A stretch of 64,000 nt of DNA from assembly GCA_004794785.1 (NCBI GenBank), contig SJOL01008692.1, positions 283,136 to 347,135 on the forward strand, read 5' to 3'. This document shows positions 9,925-20,165 of this stretch, piece by piece. Numbering within the stretch: position 1 is the first letter of the stretch; each line of letters begins with the position of its first letter. The position numbers and the translations under genes were made by a program. The notes beneath the pieces are model-generated. The model was not told where the DNA came from and searched no databases. It worked only from the letters and a program-made list of their open reading frames with translations. Source of the stretch: Opisthorchis felineus. Lineage: Eukaryota; Platyhelminthes; Trematoda; Opisthorchiida; Opisthorchiidae.

Positions 9925-10115
9925 CGCTGAATCTCCAGTTCACAATAATTTTAACTGTGCTGAAAAAAAGGCCACTCTTGTTTCATAAAAGAAACCACTC
10001 ACAAGGTTGCTGAAAACTCTTCGGCAGCCCACGACCGGTTTCGCCCTTCTTGGGGCTCATCAGATAGGCGCGGTCCCCGAGTTCCCGTCAACCTTATGTT
10101 CTACTTGTTTCATTC
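9925..10115 (-). repeat. Retrozyme-like unit, single arm
   Basis: The minus strand reads an AAGTAGAACATAAGGTTGAC block, an intact hammerhead core, GAAGAGTTTTCAGCAACC, and then the junction and GGAGATTCAGCG blocks down to about 9925. Upstream, at about 10115-10135, a GATACCTCGAAT-like block is fused directly to the AGTAGAACATAAG block, so the central part of a preceding unit has been deleted. No opposite-strand partner was seen. Confidence 0.75.
10022..10077 (-). ncRNA. Hammerhead ribozyme, all core bases intact
   Basis: On the minus strand CTGATGA lies at 10057-10063, stem II is GCCC/GGGC with loop CAAGAA, GAAA lies at 10039-10042, stem III is the palindrome CCGG, and GTC at 10033-10035 is the cleavage triplet. 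Cleavage is predicted between 10033 and 10032. Stem I pairs GCCTAT with GTGGGC over six positions, two of them G-U. The layout is type I (stem I open). The four-base stem III is too short to close stably alone, so cleavage may need a dimer, as known for other minimal hammerheads in satellite repeats. Confidence 0.8.
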
Positions 10116-10135
10116 GGAACGCCATTCGAGATACC

Positions 10136-11261
10136 AAAGTTTCTCCCTGGCCGAAAATACATTTCGGTCGCACGGGAGGTATTTGACATACACCTATGGT
10201 AGTATTTATGGTTTACTAGGTAACGTGAGATCAGTTCAACAATCTGTCAACCTAGTTTGGTGTAATAAAATCTCCCTTACCTCCTTGGCGGGCTTCATGA
10301 GTTGTAACAGCGATGCAGTAGCACCTCGATAAACAACATATCAACTGAGATCACTGAGATACGGTCCCGCGAGTGTCTAGGTATCTACACCTATAGGGAC
10401 ATCGTCTCAAACTAGCAGAGTCGATCACCTTATATATCCCTTGATGTAAACTTGACAAAATGACTGGCTCAGAAGTAAAACCTGTAGACCGTTTTTCTTT
10501 AAAGTGCTGTATCATATACGTACCTGAACAACCGAATTCAATCAAGTTTGTTCATCGAGCGGTTGAGGGTGGCTTTATACAATATTTATTTCCGCAAGTC
10601 ACTATTTACATTGCACTTTATAGAAGGTCCAGCCACATGAAAGTACTCGCCAAAAGTCTCTTCCCGGACAGCCATTAATAGTAACATAAAAGTACCGAGA
10701 GGCAATCAAAAAACGGGCAACTTGGAGCTTGGTATTTTTAGAGGAAGACGTCTGTATCTGGAAAGAAGTTGACGAGCCACTGAACCTGTGTGGCCAGTAA
10801 TAGTAATTTTGCTGAAAATTGCACGCCAGGCAATTTGTTCATTCAAAAAGGTACAAACAGATTATGCTGGGATTTGAGTTGTTGAAGATTTTGCTACCAT
10901 AGAGTAAGGAATGAACCAGATATTGCTACTGAGGCTTCTCTTTTCCCCTGTCCCGAGGGCAAACTTTTTTCAGTTGACCCCCCGAATATTTTCCATACTT
11001 TTATTCTCCCAAGAACAGACTACATGTCAGGAGATTTTAATCTTGTTATCTCTCTTCAGGATGGAATTTCACATTCTGGAACACACAGGAGATCTACTGC
11101 GAACGAAATGTACTTATTTGCAAATTTCTTTGGTGTTAGCGCCAGGCTGAAATGAATATCACATTTATGGTGGTATTCGACTGGATATACTGCACAAAGG
11201 CTGTCTCCTCCTTCGGGTGGCACTACATCCGAGATATTGCGGTGTTTACTTGAGAGAATAT
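10136..11261. other. Unassigned stretch
   Basis: No coding domain or repeat was recognised. Open frames here are under 80 codons and featureless. Confidence 0.4.
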
Positions 11262-11395
11262 AATACTCACAAGGTTTATGGAAGCCCTTCGACAACCCAC
11301 CTGTGGTTTAACCGTTCTTGTGGTTCACCAAACGGATGCAGTCGCCGAGTCAGTTTCTGTCTACTCTATGTTTTGCTTAAATCCAAAGTAAAACA
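11262..11395 (-). repeat. Retrozyme-like unit, left arm of third inverted pair
   Basis: The minus strand shows a CTTCGACAACCC-type block opposite the ribozyme region and an AGTAGACAGAAA-like version of the AGTAGAACAT block. The ribozyme core is lost: TTGGTGA replaces CTGATGA and TAAA replaces GAAA. Confidence 0.55.
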
Positions 11396-11455
11396 TAAAT
11401 AAAGCTGATGGTTTTTCGGGCACCATGCTTACCTGCTGCGTCTAAAGAAGGATGA

Positions 11456-11795
11456 AACTCGTGGGCTTTCAGCAGCGTTTTGGGTGGTTTCCTTCAAGAA
11501 GATACACTGTGATACTTTGAATATCGTACCGGCTGAAACACGGGCAGCCTTTGTGCAGTAAATTCATTTGAAGATTATTACAGACGTGAGATTATGCTTG
11601 GATTCGGTTGTGTGCCTTTTAGGACGAAATTGTTTTACAGGTGGGAATATTTGGCACAGATCGTACTATTTGGATTCAAGCAGAACAAAAGTTTGACTGA
11701 AGGGAAACTGTGAGATTTTGTCTAGCTGATGACCCCAAGAAACCGGTCGCAACCTGTCGAAAGTTCTCAGTAACTTTGTGTAGTGTTTTCCGTTG
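11456..11795 (+). repeat. Retrozyme-like unit, right arm of third inverted pair
   Basis: The copy holds the junction block GAATATCGTACCGGCTGAAAC, a diverged GTGAGATTATGCTTGGATTC start block, TTGGATTCAAGCAGAACA, and a ribozyme region with CTGATGA at 11727-11733 and GTC retained. The 3' strand of stem II is deleted, leaving GAAACC-like remnants only, so it is inactive. GTTCTCAGTAACTTTGTG then gives the end block. Confidence 0.6.
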
Positions 11796-13149
11796 GGTAA
11801 AAGTGAAAAGCACTGTTGGATTGCGCCACACAATGGTCCGGCACCTGGGAAACCAAAACGAGAGTGCTGTGAATCCCAGCGTTCTTTGGAGAGAAGGGGA
11901 GCCGAAAAAGTTTGCTGGCTGTTCAAGCAATTTGTACTGATTTTCTGTCGGTTGCCTGTAGGTATTTGGAAACAACGGTTCAGAAGTTTCTATTGAACAT
12001 GAGCATTTGTTTTAGACGCCAAAAATTGAAAAGTTACCAAAAAGGAATCGGTCATCTCTTTCCACGAGGGCCTTTTGGACCAAACTCGATGGAAAATGGG
12101 TAATTAATCAAAGATATACATCCAGCATCAACATAATTTTACTGCCATCATCCGGAAAAGATTGAAATGTGAACGCTTAGGATTGTATCCAAGCTCTTAT
12201 CGAGCGTTTCTACATCTTTTAAGGAGAACAGTTTCGCAATAAGCAATAGATTCATACTGAGTCATGCGTATGTTGGGAACCCCAAATTCTGTTAGTACCA
12301 CACAGGGTGAACGGGCACAGGCTTTTTTTCATCACCAGTTAGTTGGTTAGTGCAGACCGCGCTTGCGGAACTTCGTTCTAGGGAAGAGCTCCAAAAAGAT
12401 AAGAACCTCTACTTGGTGTACCTACGCAATGACATTATTTGCGGTAACTGCGGGAAAAAAGTGACCAAGAAACCCCTCGGCCATGAAGTTTGAGTGCGGA
12501 TGTAATGGGAACATTTGTGAGGATATCCAACTACTGGCTGCCAGAAAGCTAGTCTATATACAGGGCTCCCACCCACGGAGAAAACTCCTGCGACTAGTCA
12601 GAATCACTTGCTTCTGAAACACGTGCAAGGACAACATTTAAAGCATATATCTGCGGATATTTTTCGGCCTAGATAAACTGGGTGACAGCTGACATGCGGA
12701 AACAAGCATTCAGAAGTTTCTCTACTAAGTTTCTCCAAAGAACAATTCAAGTTTTTGCTGTGGAGGACTTTTGAATGAAAAACTGTCTTCTATTGCATCT
12801 GGGCATTCGCTGTGCAGGCTGCTTTTCTCATTGTACAGAATGTACGGGATGAAGTTAGAGTATAACTGTTGATTTGCGTACTGACGAAGAGAGGTAAGTG
12901 GATGAAATAGCACGTAAAGGTGAAGATTCAATCTCTACTCGGCCACAGAGGGCGACGAAGGGGAAGTTTGGTGTCGCAAGGAGGCAGTTCTACTGTCGGT
13001 AGATACGGCACGAACAGGAGCAGGAGCGTTCACTTAAGCTGCTGCGTTAAAAGCTGGATCTAAGCGCTTGGCTTCTAAGTTATGCGGTGTTTTCTAGTTC
13101 TATTGATGAGTGGTAAGCATGATGCGAAATCATATGTATCCGGTGCGCA
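11796..13149. other. Unassigned stretch
   Basis: No gene or known repeat was recognised. Confidence 0.4.
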
Positions 13150-13392
13150 AGAATTAGATATCTCAATTAGCTGAATATACCCGTGGAAGTCAAGAGAACA
13201 ATGAAGGAAGTGAACAAAGCTTGTTTCCTGTGATTGTTCCTCTTGGCTAATACACCACAAATTTATATGGTACCAGAAATCACGTGAAAAAGGTTAAAAT
13301 CGGGGTTACATACACTTTAGAGAAATATAAATCAAAGGAAGAGGGGTTTGAATGAGGGGTAGGTCGATGGGTCACGGAATCAGGTAAGTGAC
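13150..13392 (-). repeat. PLE terminal repeat, left arm
   Basis: This arm pairs in inverted orientation with 13941-14145. Shared blocks include GGTACCAGAAA, ACAAAGCTTGTTT, TGTGATTGTTCC, GGTTAAAATC and TACATACACT. No complete hammerhead core was found in either arm. Confidence 0.75.
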
Positions 13393-13913
13393 GACAATGT
13401 CAGACAGGCTTGTGGGACCGGATTTCTCGCAGACCAGTTCAAGTTCAGCGGTCGCACAAGTTCCTTTTGGACACAAAGTTGTGGATTCAGCAGTCGGATT
13501 CCAATCGCCTCTGCGATCGATAGTAGTCTGGGTCGTACCAGTCGTGATCGGTTCAGAGGTACCCAGTATATGATAGTGGAGGCTTGCTCTTTGTCGATGA
13601 CTTGACTGGTTTCGGCCAAATGTGATGCAATTGCGCTTGAGCCTGGTTTCTTCCAACTACCATTCAGAGACACGGAATTGTGTTCTCTCATCCTGTCCGA
13701 CAAATGCCTTGTCGTACGACCAACGCATGATGCTCGATACGAGCACGCAAATGAGTACACACAAAAGCTGGTGGTAGAACGTGGTAATTTGTCCTTCAAG
13801 CAGAAACTGATAGTGGGGCTGGAGTTGAAGCTCAAACACAGATTAGCAGCCAAGTATGTCGTATCAACGGAGTTTCTAAGCCTTCTGGCAATTAGTTCAG
13901 CAAGCGAGTCACC
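13380..13913 (-). pseudogene. Penelope-like GIY-YIG endonuclease, C-terminal domain only
   Basis: The frame is open without an ATG from about 13913 to a TGA at 13380-13382, some 175 residues. It starts with AELIARRLRNSVDTTYLA, the helix before the domain, then KDKLPRST, then the GIY-YIG core as SFCVY...CVGRTTRHLSDRMREH. The GIY tyrosine is kept in CVY, the YIG motif is CVG, and the conserved Arg and the Glu of REH follow. IEAIGIRLLNPQLC-like and LVRPLNL segments form the usual C-terminus (the sequence reads SIAEAIGIRLLNPQLCVQKE). The reverse transcriptase that should precede it is absent, since the inverted repeat begins right upstream. The Y-to-C change in YIG suggests impaired function. Confidence 0.75.
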
Positions 13914-13940
13914 TTGAATGGGAGCTTCATGTAGACGGAC

Positions 13941-14145
13941 GTCACTTACCTGATTCCGTGACCCATTGGCCTACCCCCCTTCCTTTGATTTCAGTTTCTC
14001 TAGAGTGTATGTACCCCAGATTTTAACCTTTCCCACGTGTTTTCTGGTACCATTTAAATTTGTGATGTATTAGCCAAGGGGAACAATCACAGAAAACAAG
14101 CTTTGTTCGCTACCTTCATTGTTCCCAATTAGATATCTGAGCAAC
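13941..14145 (+). repeat. PLE terminal repeat, right (inverted) arm
   Basis: This is the reverse complement of the left arm at 13150-13392, shorter by two inserts. It starts exactly where the coding segment stops, so the junction is sharp. Confidence 0.75.
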
Positions 14146-17100
14146 CTAGCATGGCCCCTAGTATGGCTCTGGAGAAGCCGAACAATTAATCGATGTCAAG
14201 TTGTATAACTCCCGAAGGAATTCTTTGGCACTCAATTAGCAAATTCCATCAGTTTCTGGCCGTATCTTAGCCAGATATCCCATACCTAGACCGTACACTC
14301 GATGCGTGGCCCACAGTGAGTGATTTGGCTAACTCCTGGTCAAAGTACCAAAAGTGCCGTTCCCGCCACTTTCTGATTTTAGATAAAGTTCTCAATATCT
14401 CGATATCCGCCTTGGATCTTCGTGACCACTTCTTAACTGTTGAAAAAAACGGTGTCTGTAACTACTCCTTCAGATAGGATACTGTCGTGAAGACATCGAT
14501 TTTCTTCCTACGATGTTTAGTCTCCTTTCCTCAAACTCCATCAGCTCAGTGGTTTGCTTGGTTTGATACATTTAGGGATCCTTCCACCGTGTGCCATCTT
14601 ATTCTGCGTAGATACCTTCCTACCAGAAAAATATTGGTGCGAAGCGTACGGTGTGTCCGCTCAATTCATTAAGTCTGTGTCTGAAGAATGGACGTTGTAC
14701 TCGATCACGCTAGGATTAAGCGCTCCACACCTCTACTGTTCAGCCTATATTATACCCGGGCAATTTTCGGGTACAATCATGCCCTAAAACTTTTTTTGGG
14801 TTGGTAGATTGCAACACTGGAATATTCAGCGAAGAAATACCTTGAGGACCTTTCTACGCATGGTGGACCTTCCCTGATCTGACAGAAATGCGTTAAAAAC
14901 CTACTAGAAATGAAACTAATACGGTGAACTACAGAATAATTTATCCATCTGTTTATTTCTTGAAAAGTGAAACTGATATTTTTCTTCTTCTATGTAAATC
15001 AGACAGATACGGAATGAATTTGTGGATCACTGTTCACTATAAAGGACTAAGAACGTGTGTACCACTGTATCAGTGTGAGAGAATCTGGTCCGAACAGGGA
15101 AATAAGTTCCCTGGACATTGGTAAGATTTTCAGATGTTCCAGTCTCGTATGCCTGTAGTTTTGGCATTCATTGTTTGTTCCGTGTTACATTTAGGGAACA
15201 TTCCTTCTCAGGATGGTAAATTTGATTCCAATTGATGGCAGGTTTGAAAAATTTAGGCCATGTTTCTGCTATTTTACCCTAAAATATCTCAAGAACTTCT
15301 GCTATGTTTTTTCGTCTAAAAGGACAAGATTAGTTGAATTTATGTTTCATGTCCAACTAAACATTTTTTGAAGAATTTTCTAGAGAAACCCAATTTTTAT
15401 CCGCGGTACACCAAAAAAATCAGCCAGCATCAACTAGTAACTAGCAACCGTAAACTGGAGCTTTACTCTTTCAGACGCAATTTTCCCTAGCACTTTGTCT
15501 CTCCTGGGTCTTGAAAGTCTGCAATTGAATAACTCTTTTGTTCCGAATAGGGTGGTCAATTTTCCTGCACCACTTGACAGCATAATCCACGATAAATCAC
15601 GTAAGAAGAGCGGAGGAATTTTGGCTTTCGGTGCTGTTTTTTTTTCATTCTGGACAGAACCCCGTTCTCCTTTCTGCAGAGTGGACGGATGTTTTAGCCA
15701 AACTGGAATCTCGTAACATTTGAGGAGTTCTTCTGAAATATACTGGACCAACACAGTGCTATAATACTATATATCGTGACCGCAAAAACTGTATTTTGGT
15801 TGAGTTGTACCCTAAAATGTTGTGATTCAAAGATGTCTGTTTAGCTTTTGCCGACGAAACCACATGTGTACGATACCGAAGATGGGTTTCAACCACGGTT
15901 TCTCGAAAAGTAATACACTGAACTACTGAACAACTGGATATGGTGGTAATCCTGGAACCTTGAGAGTGTGGGCTATCCACTACACCATTTGGACAGTTGC
16001 CTTGGGTGAATCCGAATTCTTCAAGAAAGTCACACGTGGCAGTGATTCCCGGACTCAATGGCTGCACACTTGAAGTGCAGCGCTGCATTGGTAGTGTCTA
16101 TACAAAAATATTGTTCTCAACCTGAGTTACCAGGTTGATGCACCCTTCTTGAGACTCAGCTTCTTTCTTTGGAATACAGGTGATCTTGAAACTTGGCCGT
16201 TTCAATTCTGTTTTGAAAACGGTGTTTTTCGGGACACTCAATTTGGAGGAGGTACTGTGATATCTTCTGTAGAAACTGCCGCCACATAAGGCAGCAAATT
16301 TGAATAACTGGCCAACCGGGACTGCTTTTTAAGGGAATAGTTGTCATCGCTGTTTCATCCTAGCATGGCAGTGATGAACGGGCGGTCTATAAGTATACGT
16401 ATGTGCGTGTGTGTGTAGTTGTCAGAAAGCACGAAATTCAAGACACTGTTATTTTACAGCATGTATGCCAATCAGGAGAAACGACCCGGCTTTCGGAAAA
16501 CAGGAAGTTACTGTGTTCATGTCTAAACGCATTTTTGAGAGAATCGGGCCGCCACGAACTTGTTCAGCACAGCATGGGACAGAAGTTCACAATCCGAAAC
16601 GTTACAGGCTGTCATCTCGTTTGCAGAGAAACGCTTGACTGCGTCAGCAATTCAGATGTGCCAGTCGCACATTGGCGGTGGCTGTAGGCATGAATAACGA
16701 AACTACTGTGATCTCACAATTTTCCAAGTTTTCTGTAAAATTTTATGGAACTAAAACCTCCCCTGGCGCCTCTTGGTAAGTGGACAAATTGTGAAAAAAA
16801 GGTTCCATGTTGGCGACAAATCTGACAATCTCAACTAGTGCAGAGGTATGTGGAACCGTGTTCAATACATGCAGCGGAAGCATCTACGCAGGTAACCCCT
16901 AAAGGATAATATTTATTAGCGGGGTAAACCTTCTGAAGTACTTGATTGGTTTATTAGTAAACAGACAGCCTGCTCATACCATTCACAGCCGAATGAGATG
17001 ATAAATGCACGATGTGAAGTCTGTCACAGATTGGTGCTTATGGGATCAACAGTGGGTGGACCCGTGCATAGGTAAACTAATGAACCTCATGGATGCTACC

Positions 17101-19135
17101 GTTTCTGTACCTTGAGAGTCAGTCATTTTGAGAAGTGTCAACCTGTACTGTGCGTAAAAAAGCAGTTTTGAGCCGTATTACACTCTTTTTCTCCTGATTT
17201 TTGTGTTCGATGGATGTTGGGCAAAACTGAATTCCGTGGCATATGACGTTACACTTCGTCGGTTCATCATCATATACCACCTCTGGACTACATGTCGATC
17301 CACGCTGCCCTGTACAAAGACCAAGTGCAGCTGCATCGTCTGAAGATCAAGCATTTGGCACGTGTAAATTAGGACTAGTGCGATAAACTATCGAGAATAC
17401 TTAGATCGAAGTTTCAGAGTGGTTTCTCCCGCATATTTGAAACGCAACTGTTTGACCTTGTAGTAAACGAATGAGAGAGGCATGTGAAAGTGGAAATAAA
17501 TGGCAACTTGTAGACTATGTGAGTTGGTATTTATTACACTGTTTATCAACTTCAGCAGACACGGGTTGGTCACATGATCTGGTTTCTGTAGGACAATGAG
17601 TCCATGCATTTTTCGGAGACAGTCAACATGAGGGACATATGTGAAATTTTTCCGAAGGTTTTTGCTCTCATCAATACAAAATTCGTTACATTTCTCCCGA
17701 TACGTGTGTGGCAAATGTGGATTATGTCTAGACCATGCAGCTGGCACGCTCTTTACGCACCACCGGTTGTACGTGTCTTCTCATCATTCGGACGGTGAAT
17801 CGAATAGATATCGCGTGGCCACTTTGCTGCCCGATAACTAGTGGTGCCCTGTTGCCTAAACAAACGTGCTGCGCTGGAGCGAACCGGTCTCACAGCCACG
17901 CCGGTTCCAATTCTTTCTACTGAAGGCAGTTGACGAAAAGTGCATCTCTGTCCGCACGTAGAAAGGGTCTCTGCCCGGGCAATGCGTATTTTGCAAAATC
18001 CCATTTGGTCGGCTGTGTAAAATCTGTAGAACTTTAGTTATGACCACACTTCTTTAGAATAAGGCAGACAGTGGTTAGCAGTTTTGCATGTCTTGACGAA
18101 CTGCTGCATAACCTCAGCTGGGCCACGTTAAGTTGCGGGCAAAACCCAAAAAGTCAAGTCGTTCAAGTGGAGGTTTATCAACAAAGATGCCACTATGAAT
18201 ACGATAATAAAGTAATAAATTTGTACAAACCTCAAAATTTGGGCTTACGCCAGCTTCTATACATCGGTTTAGGAACTGCTAGTTCCAAATGGGATCCTGT
18301 ACGAATAGGTTGGTAGGAAAAATTATGCTGACTTAAGGCAAGGTCGCCACAGGATAGCGAAACCCACTTGCTGATTTAAACTAGACGTGAGATGATAAGG
18401 TCATATAGTAGCTTACGTTCAGGTCAAGACAAGGAAGGCGGTTTAAGCGTAAAACGGAAACAACAAAATGGAGAGTGATGTACACAATAAGAATAAAAGA
18501 AAAATTATACAGTAAGCGGCATTAGGTTCGCATATTGGTGTTGTTGCTAACTGAGGGCCAGATTTGGTCGAAATATACTTACTGATTTCTTGTGATATAA
18601 TTTAACATATTACTCCCTTTTTAAAGTACAAACTCAAAGGCAGTGTTTATTTTTATGGTAAACCTTAAACCCCGTGAAAGTTTGTCACTCTATGGGTTTA
18701 CGCCTTCCCAGTCTCCATTTACAGTATACTGTTTCCGACGTAACTAAATTCTGAGCTCAATACGCTACTTAAACTGGATGCGATCGTCTGAATTCACCAG
18801 TGTTTTGAATGTCCTCGGTTTTGGTCGATTATCGATCGTTTGAGCACTGTTCAAGATGAGTAATGATTCAACAGTAATTTCGAACTCTGTAGAAATGCAC
18901 GTTAAGAATGAGCAGGCAGTTTGCAGTCACATTTAACCTGATTTTATATTTTTCTCAGGACATTCGTAGTCACATACTTCTTCACTTCAGTGGTATTTTC
19001 CCAGTTTCAGGATACGGTGGTGATCCAGTGAACCAATCACGGGATGTACATCTTCACCTCTGTACTAGCTAGGCCAACCGGACAAAGTAGCTGAGAAGGA
19101 AAAATTGTTCACACGACGCCTAAACCTTCGGTCTG
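14146..19135. other. Unassigned stretch (~5 kb)
   Basis: No gene could be supported. A minus-strand frame at 17388-17747 ends in FVYYKVKQLRFKYAGETTLK, which has the spacing of a GIY-YIG motif, but its upstream part does not resemble PLE protein. A frame at 15759-16088 (minus) has no known domain. Confidence 0.35.
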
Positions 19136-19400
19136 AGAAGTCATCACTTGAGAAGTCAGTCAACAATTGACCTCGTGATGTGTGGTGCAATGTCCTGTCA
19201 AGTGCGAGTTTATCACACTGTTGATCAGGAGCTCGTGGCCGAATGGTTCAGTCTTCAAGTACTCTTTCAGAGGTTACGAGTTCAAATCTCTTTGGATTTT
19301 CATGAGATGCGTACCGATGGCTATTCCCAATAAGAACGAAACGGCTGTGCAGAGCTTCTCGGCTTTTTGATATAGATTGACTTCACTCACAGACAGAATT
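19136..19400 (+). repeat. SINE-A, full-length copy
   Basis: The copy starts with a GTCATCACTTGAGAAGTCAG block shared with the copies at 33.2 and 58.2 kb. About 100 bp in, a tRNA-like region carries an A box TGGCCGAATGG (19236-19246) and B box GAGTTCAAATC (19278-19288). A hammerhead-like module follows (about 19305-19365), with ACGAAACGGCTG but CCGATGG in place of CTGATGA. The tail reads TTCTCGGCTTTTTGATATAG. The A box and spacing resemble a Leu/Ser-type tRNA. Non-autonomous; RTE elements are the likely copying machinery. Confidence 0.75.
19236..19288 (+). promoter_or_regulatory. Internal RNA polymerase III promoter of SINE-A
   Basis: TGGCCGAATGG fits the A box consensus and GAGTTCAAATC fits the B box with one or two changes. 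Their spacing of about 30 bp is normal for tRNA-type promoters. Confidence 0.65.
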
Positions 19401-19689
19401 TGAAAACTGATGTTTCTCTGACATTGAAACCTAAAGTATCCGCCGCAAAATTCGGCTTAGGTAGGTTGGTCCTTCGACTCTGAACCTTCATGTACTTAAC
19501 TGATTTACTTAATGTTCAAGTATTCATGATTACCATAGAGGGCTCTTAAGCGGTTATTCCGCGTCAAGCCTGTGCACAGTCAAACTTGAACAAACCCCGC
19601 GCTTTACGTGAGTACGCTTCTTGTAGTATACCTAATCTTCATTCTTGGTAGTACGAGAAGATTTGGGAATTATAATGGAGATTTCTTCC

Positions 19690-19935
19690 TGTAAGTAAAG
19701 GCAATCTGTGCTGAAAAACTGAGAAGCACTGTACAGCTGTTTATTCCTTATTGGGAATCATCAGCAGTGCACATCTGACGAAACTCTAGGGAGTCTCGAA
19801 CCCGTGACCTCCCGGTTAGTAGCTTATTCACAACCGTTCGGTCATGAAAGACTAATCAGAACATAGCACAGCTCATTCCGCAACCACGTGTTGACTGATC
19901 CCTTGAACAAAGACTTCTCAAATGGAAGTTTAACT
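19690..19935 (-). repeat. SINE-A, opposite-strand copy
   Basis: On the minus strand the B box region reads GGTCACGGGTTCGAGACTCC and the A box region ATGACCGAACGGTTGTG. The ribozyme module follows at 19726-19770, then the tail CTCAGTTTTTCAGCA. It lies head to head with the next plus-strand copy at 19945. Confidence 0.75.
19726..19770 (-). ncRNA. Hammerhead ribozyme of SINE-A, all stems intact, one core base lost
   Basis: On the minus strand stem I pairs GCACTG with CAGTGC over six perfect base pairs. CTGATGA is at 19758-19764. Stem II is TTCC/GGAA with loop CAATAA. The GAAA box is TAAA (19740-19743). Stem III is the self-complementary CAGCTG (19734-19739) and the cleavage triplet is GTA. Only core base G12 is mutated. 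The layout matches the Sm-alpha hammerhead of Schistosoma, which also has a six-base palindromic stem III. The mutation should stop cleavage in this copy, but the family ancestor was evidently a ribozyme. Confidence 0.7.
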
Positions 19936-19944
19936 CATGAGACA

Positions 19945-20165
19945 GCATGTATGACTACGTGATGTGGATCCCTCGACTGAAGGTTGAGCGGAGCTATAAC
20001 TTGTCCAAGTGCAACTTAGTCACGCTGCTGATCAGTCACTCGTGGGCAAACGGTTAAGTTTCAGCCACGGCCAGGAAGGCCGCGGATGAAACAGCTTCAC
20101 AGTGTTCTTCCGGTTTTTCAGCATAGACTGATTTCGCTTACAGGACGAAATCTGCACTATAAACT
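19945..20165 (+). repeat. SINE-A, degraded copy
   Basis: CTACGTGATGTGG, a CACGCTGCTGATCAG block and CGTGGGCAAACGGTTAAG (A box region) identify the family, and the TTTTTCAGCATAGACTGA tail closes it. The B box and the ribozyme module are largely deleted or replaced around 20060-20110. Confidence 0.65.

Larger units (their letters stand above)
13150..14145 (-). mobile_element. 5'-truncated Penelope-like element with inverted terminal repeats
   Basis: The body is a minus-strand GIY-YIG coding segment (13393-13940). On its 3' side the terminal repeat occupies 13150-13392; on its 5' side the same repeat lies in reverse orientation at 13941-14145. The two arms share GTCACTTACCTGATTCCGTG at their inner edges and run out to a GATATCT block. 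The left arm has two extra inserts of about 25 and 13 bp. PLE copies are known to carry terminal repeats in direct or inverted orientation, with 5' truncation of the coding part, which is what is seen. No target-site duplication was identified. Confidence 0.75.
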
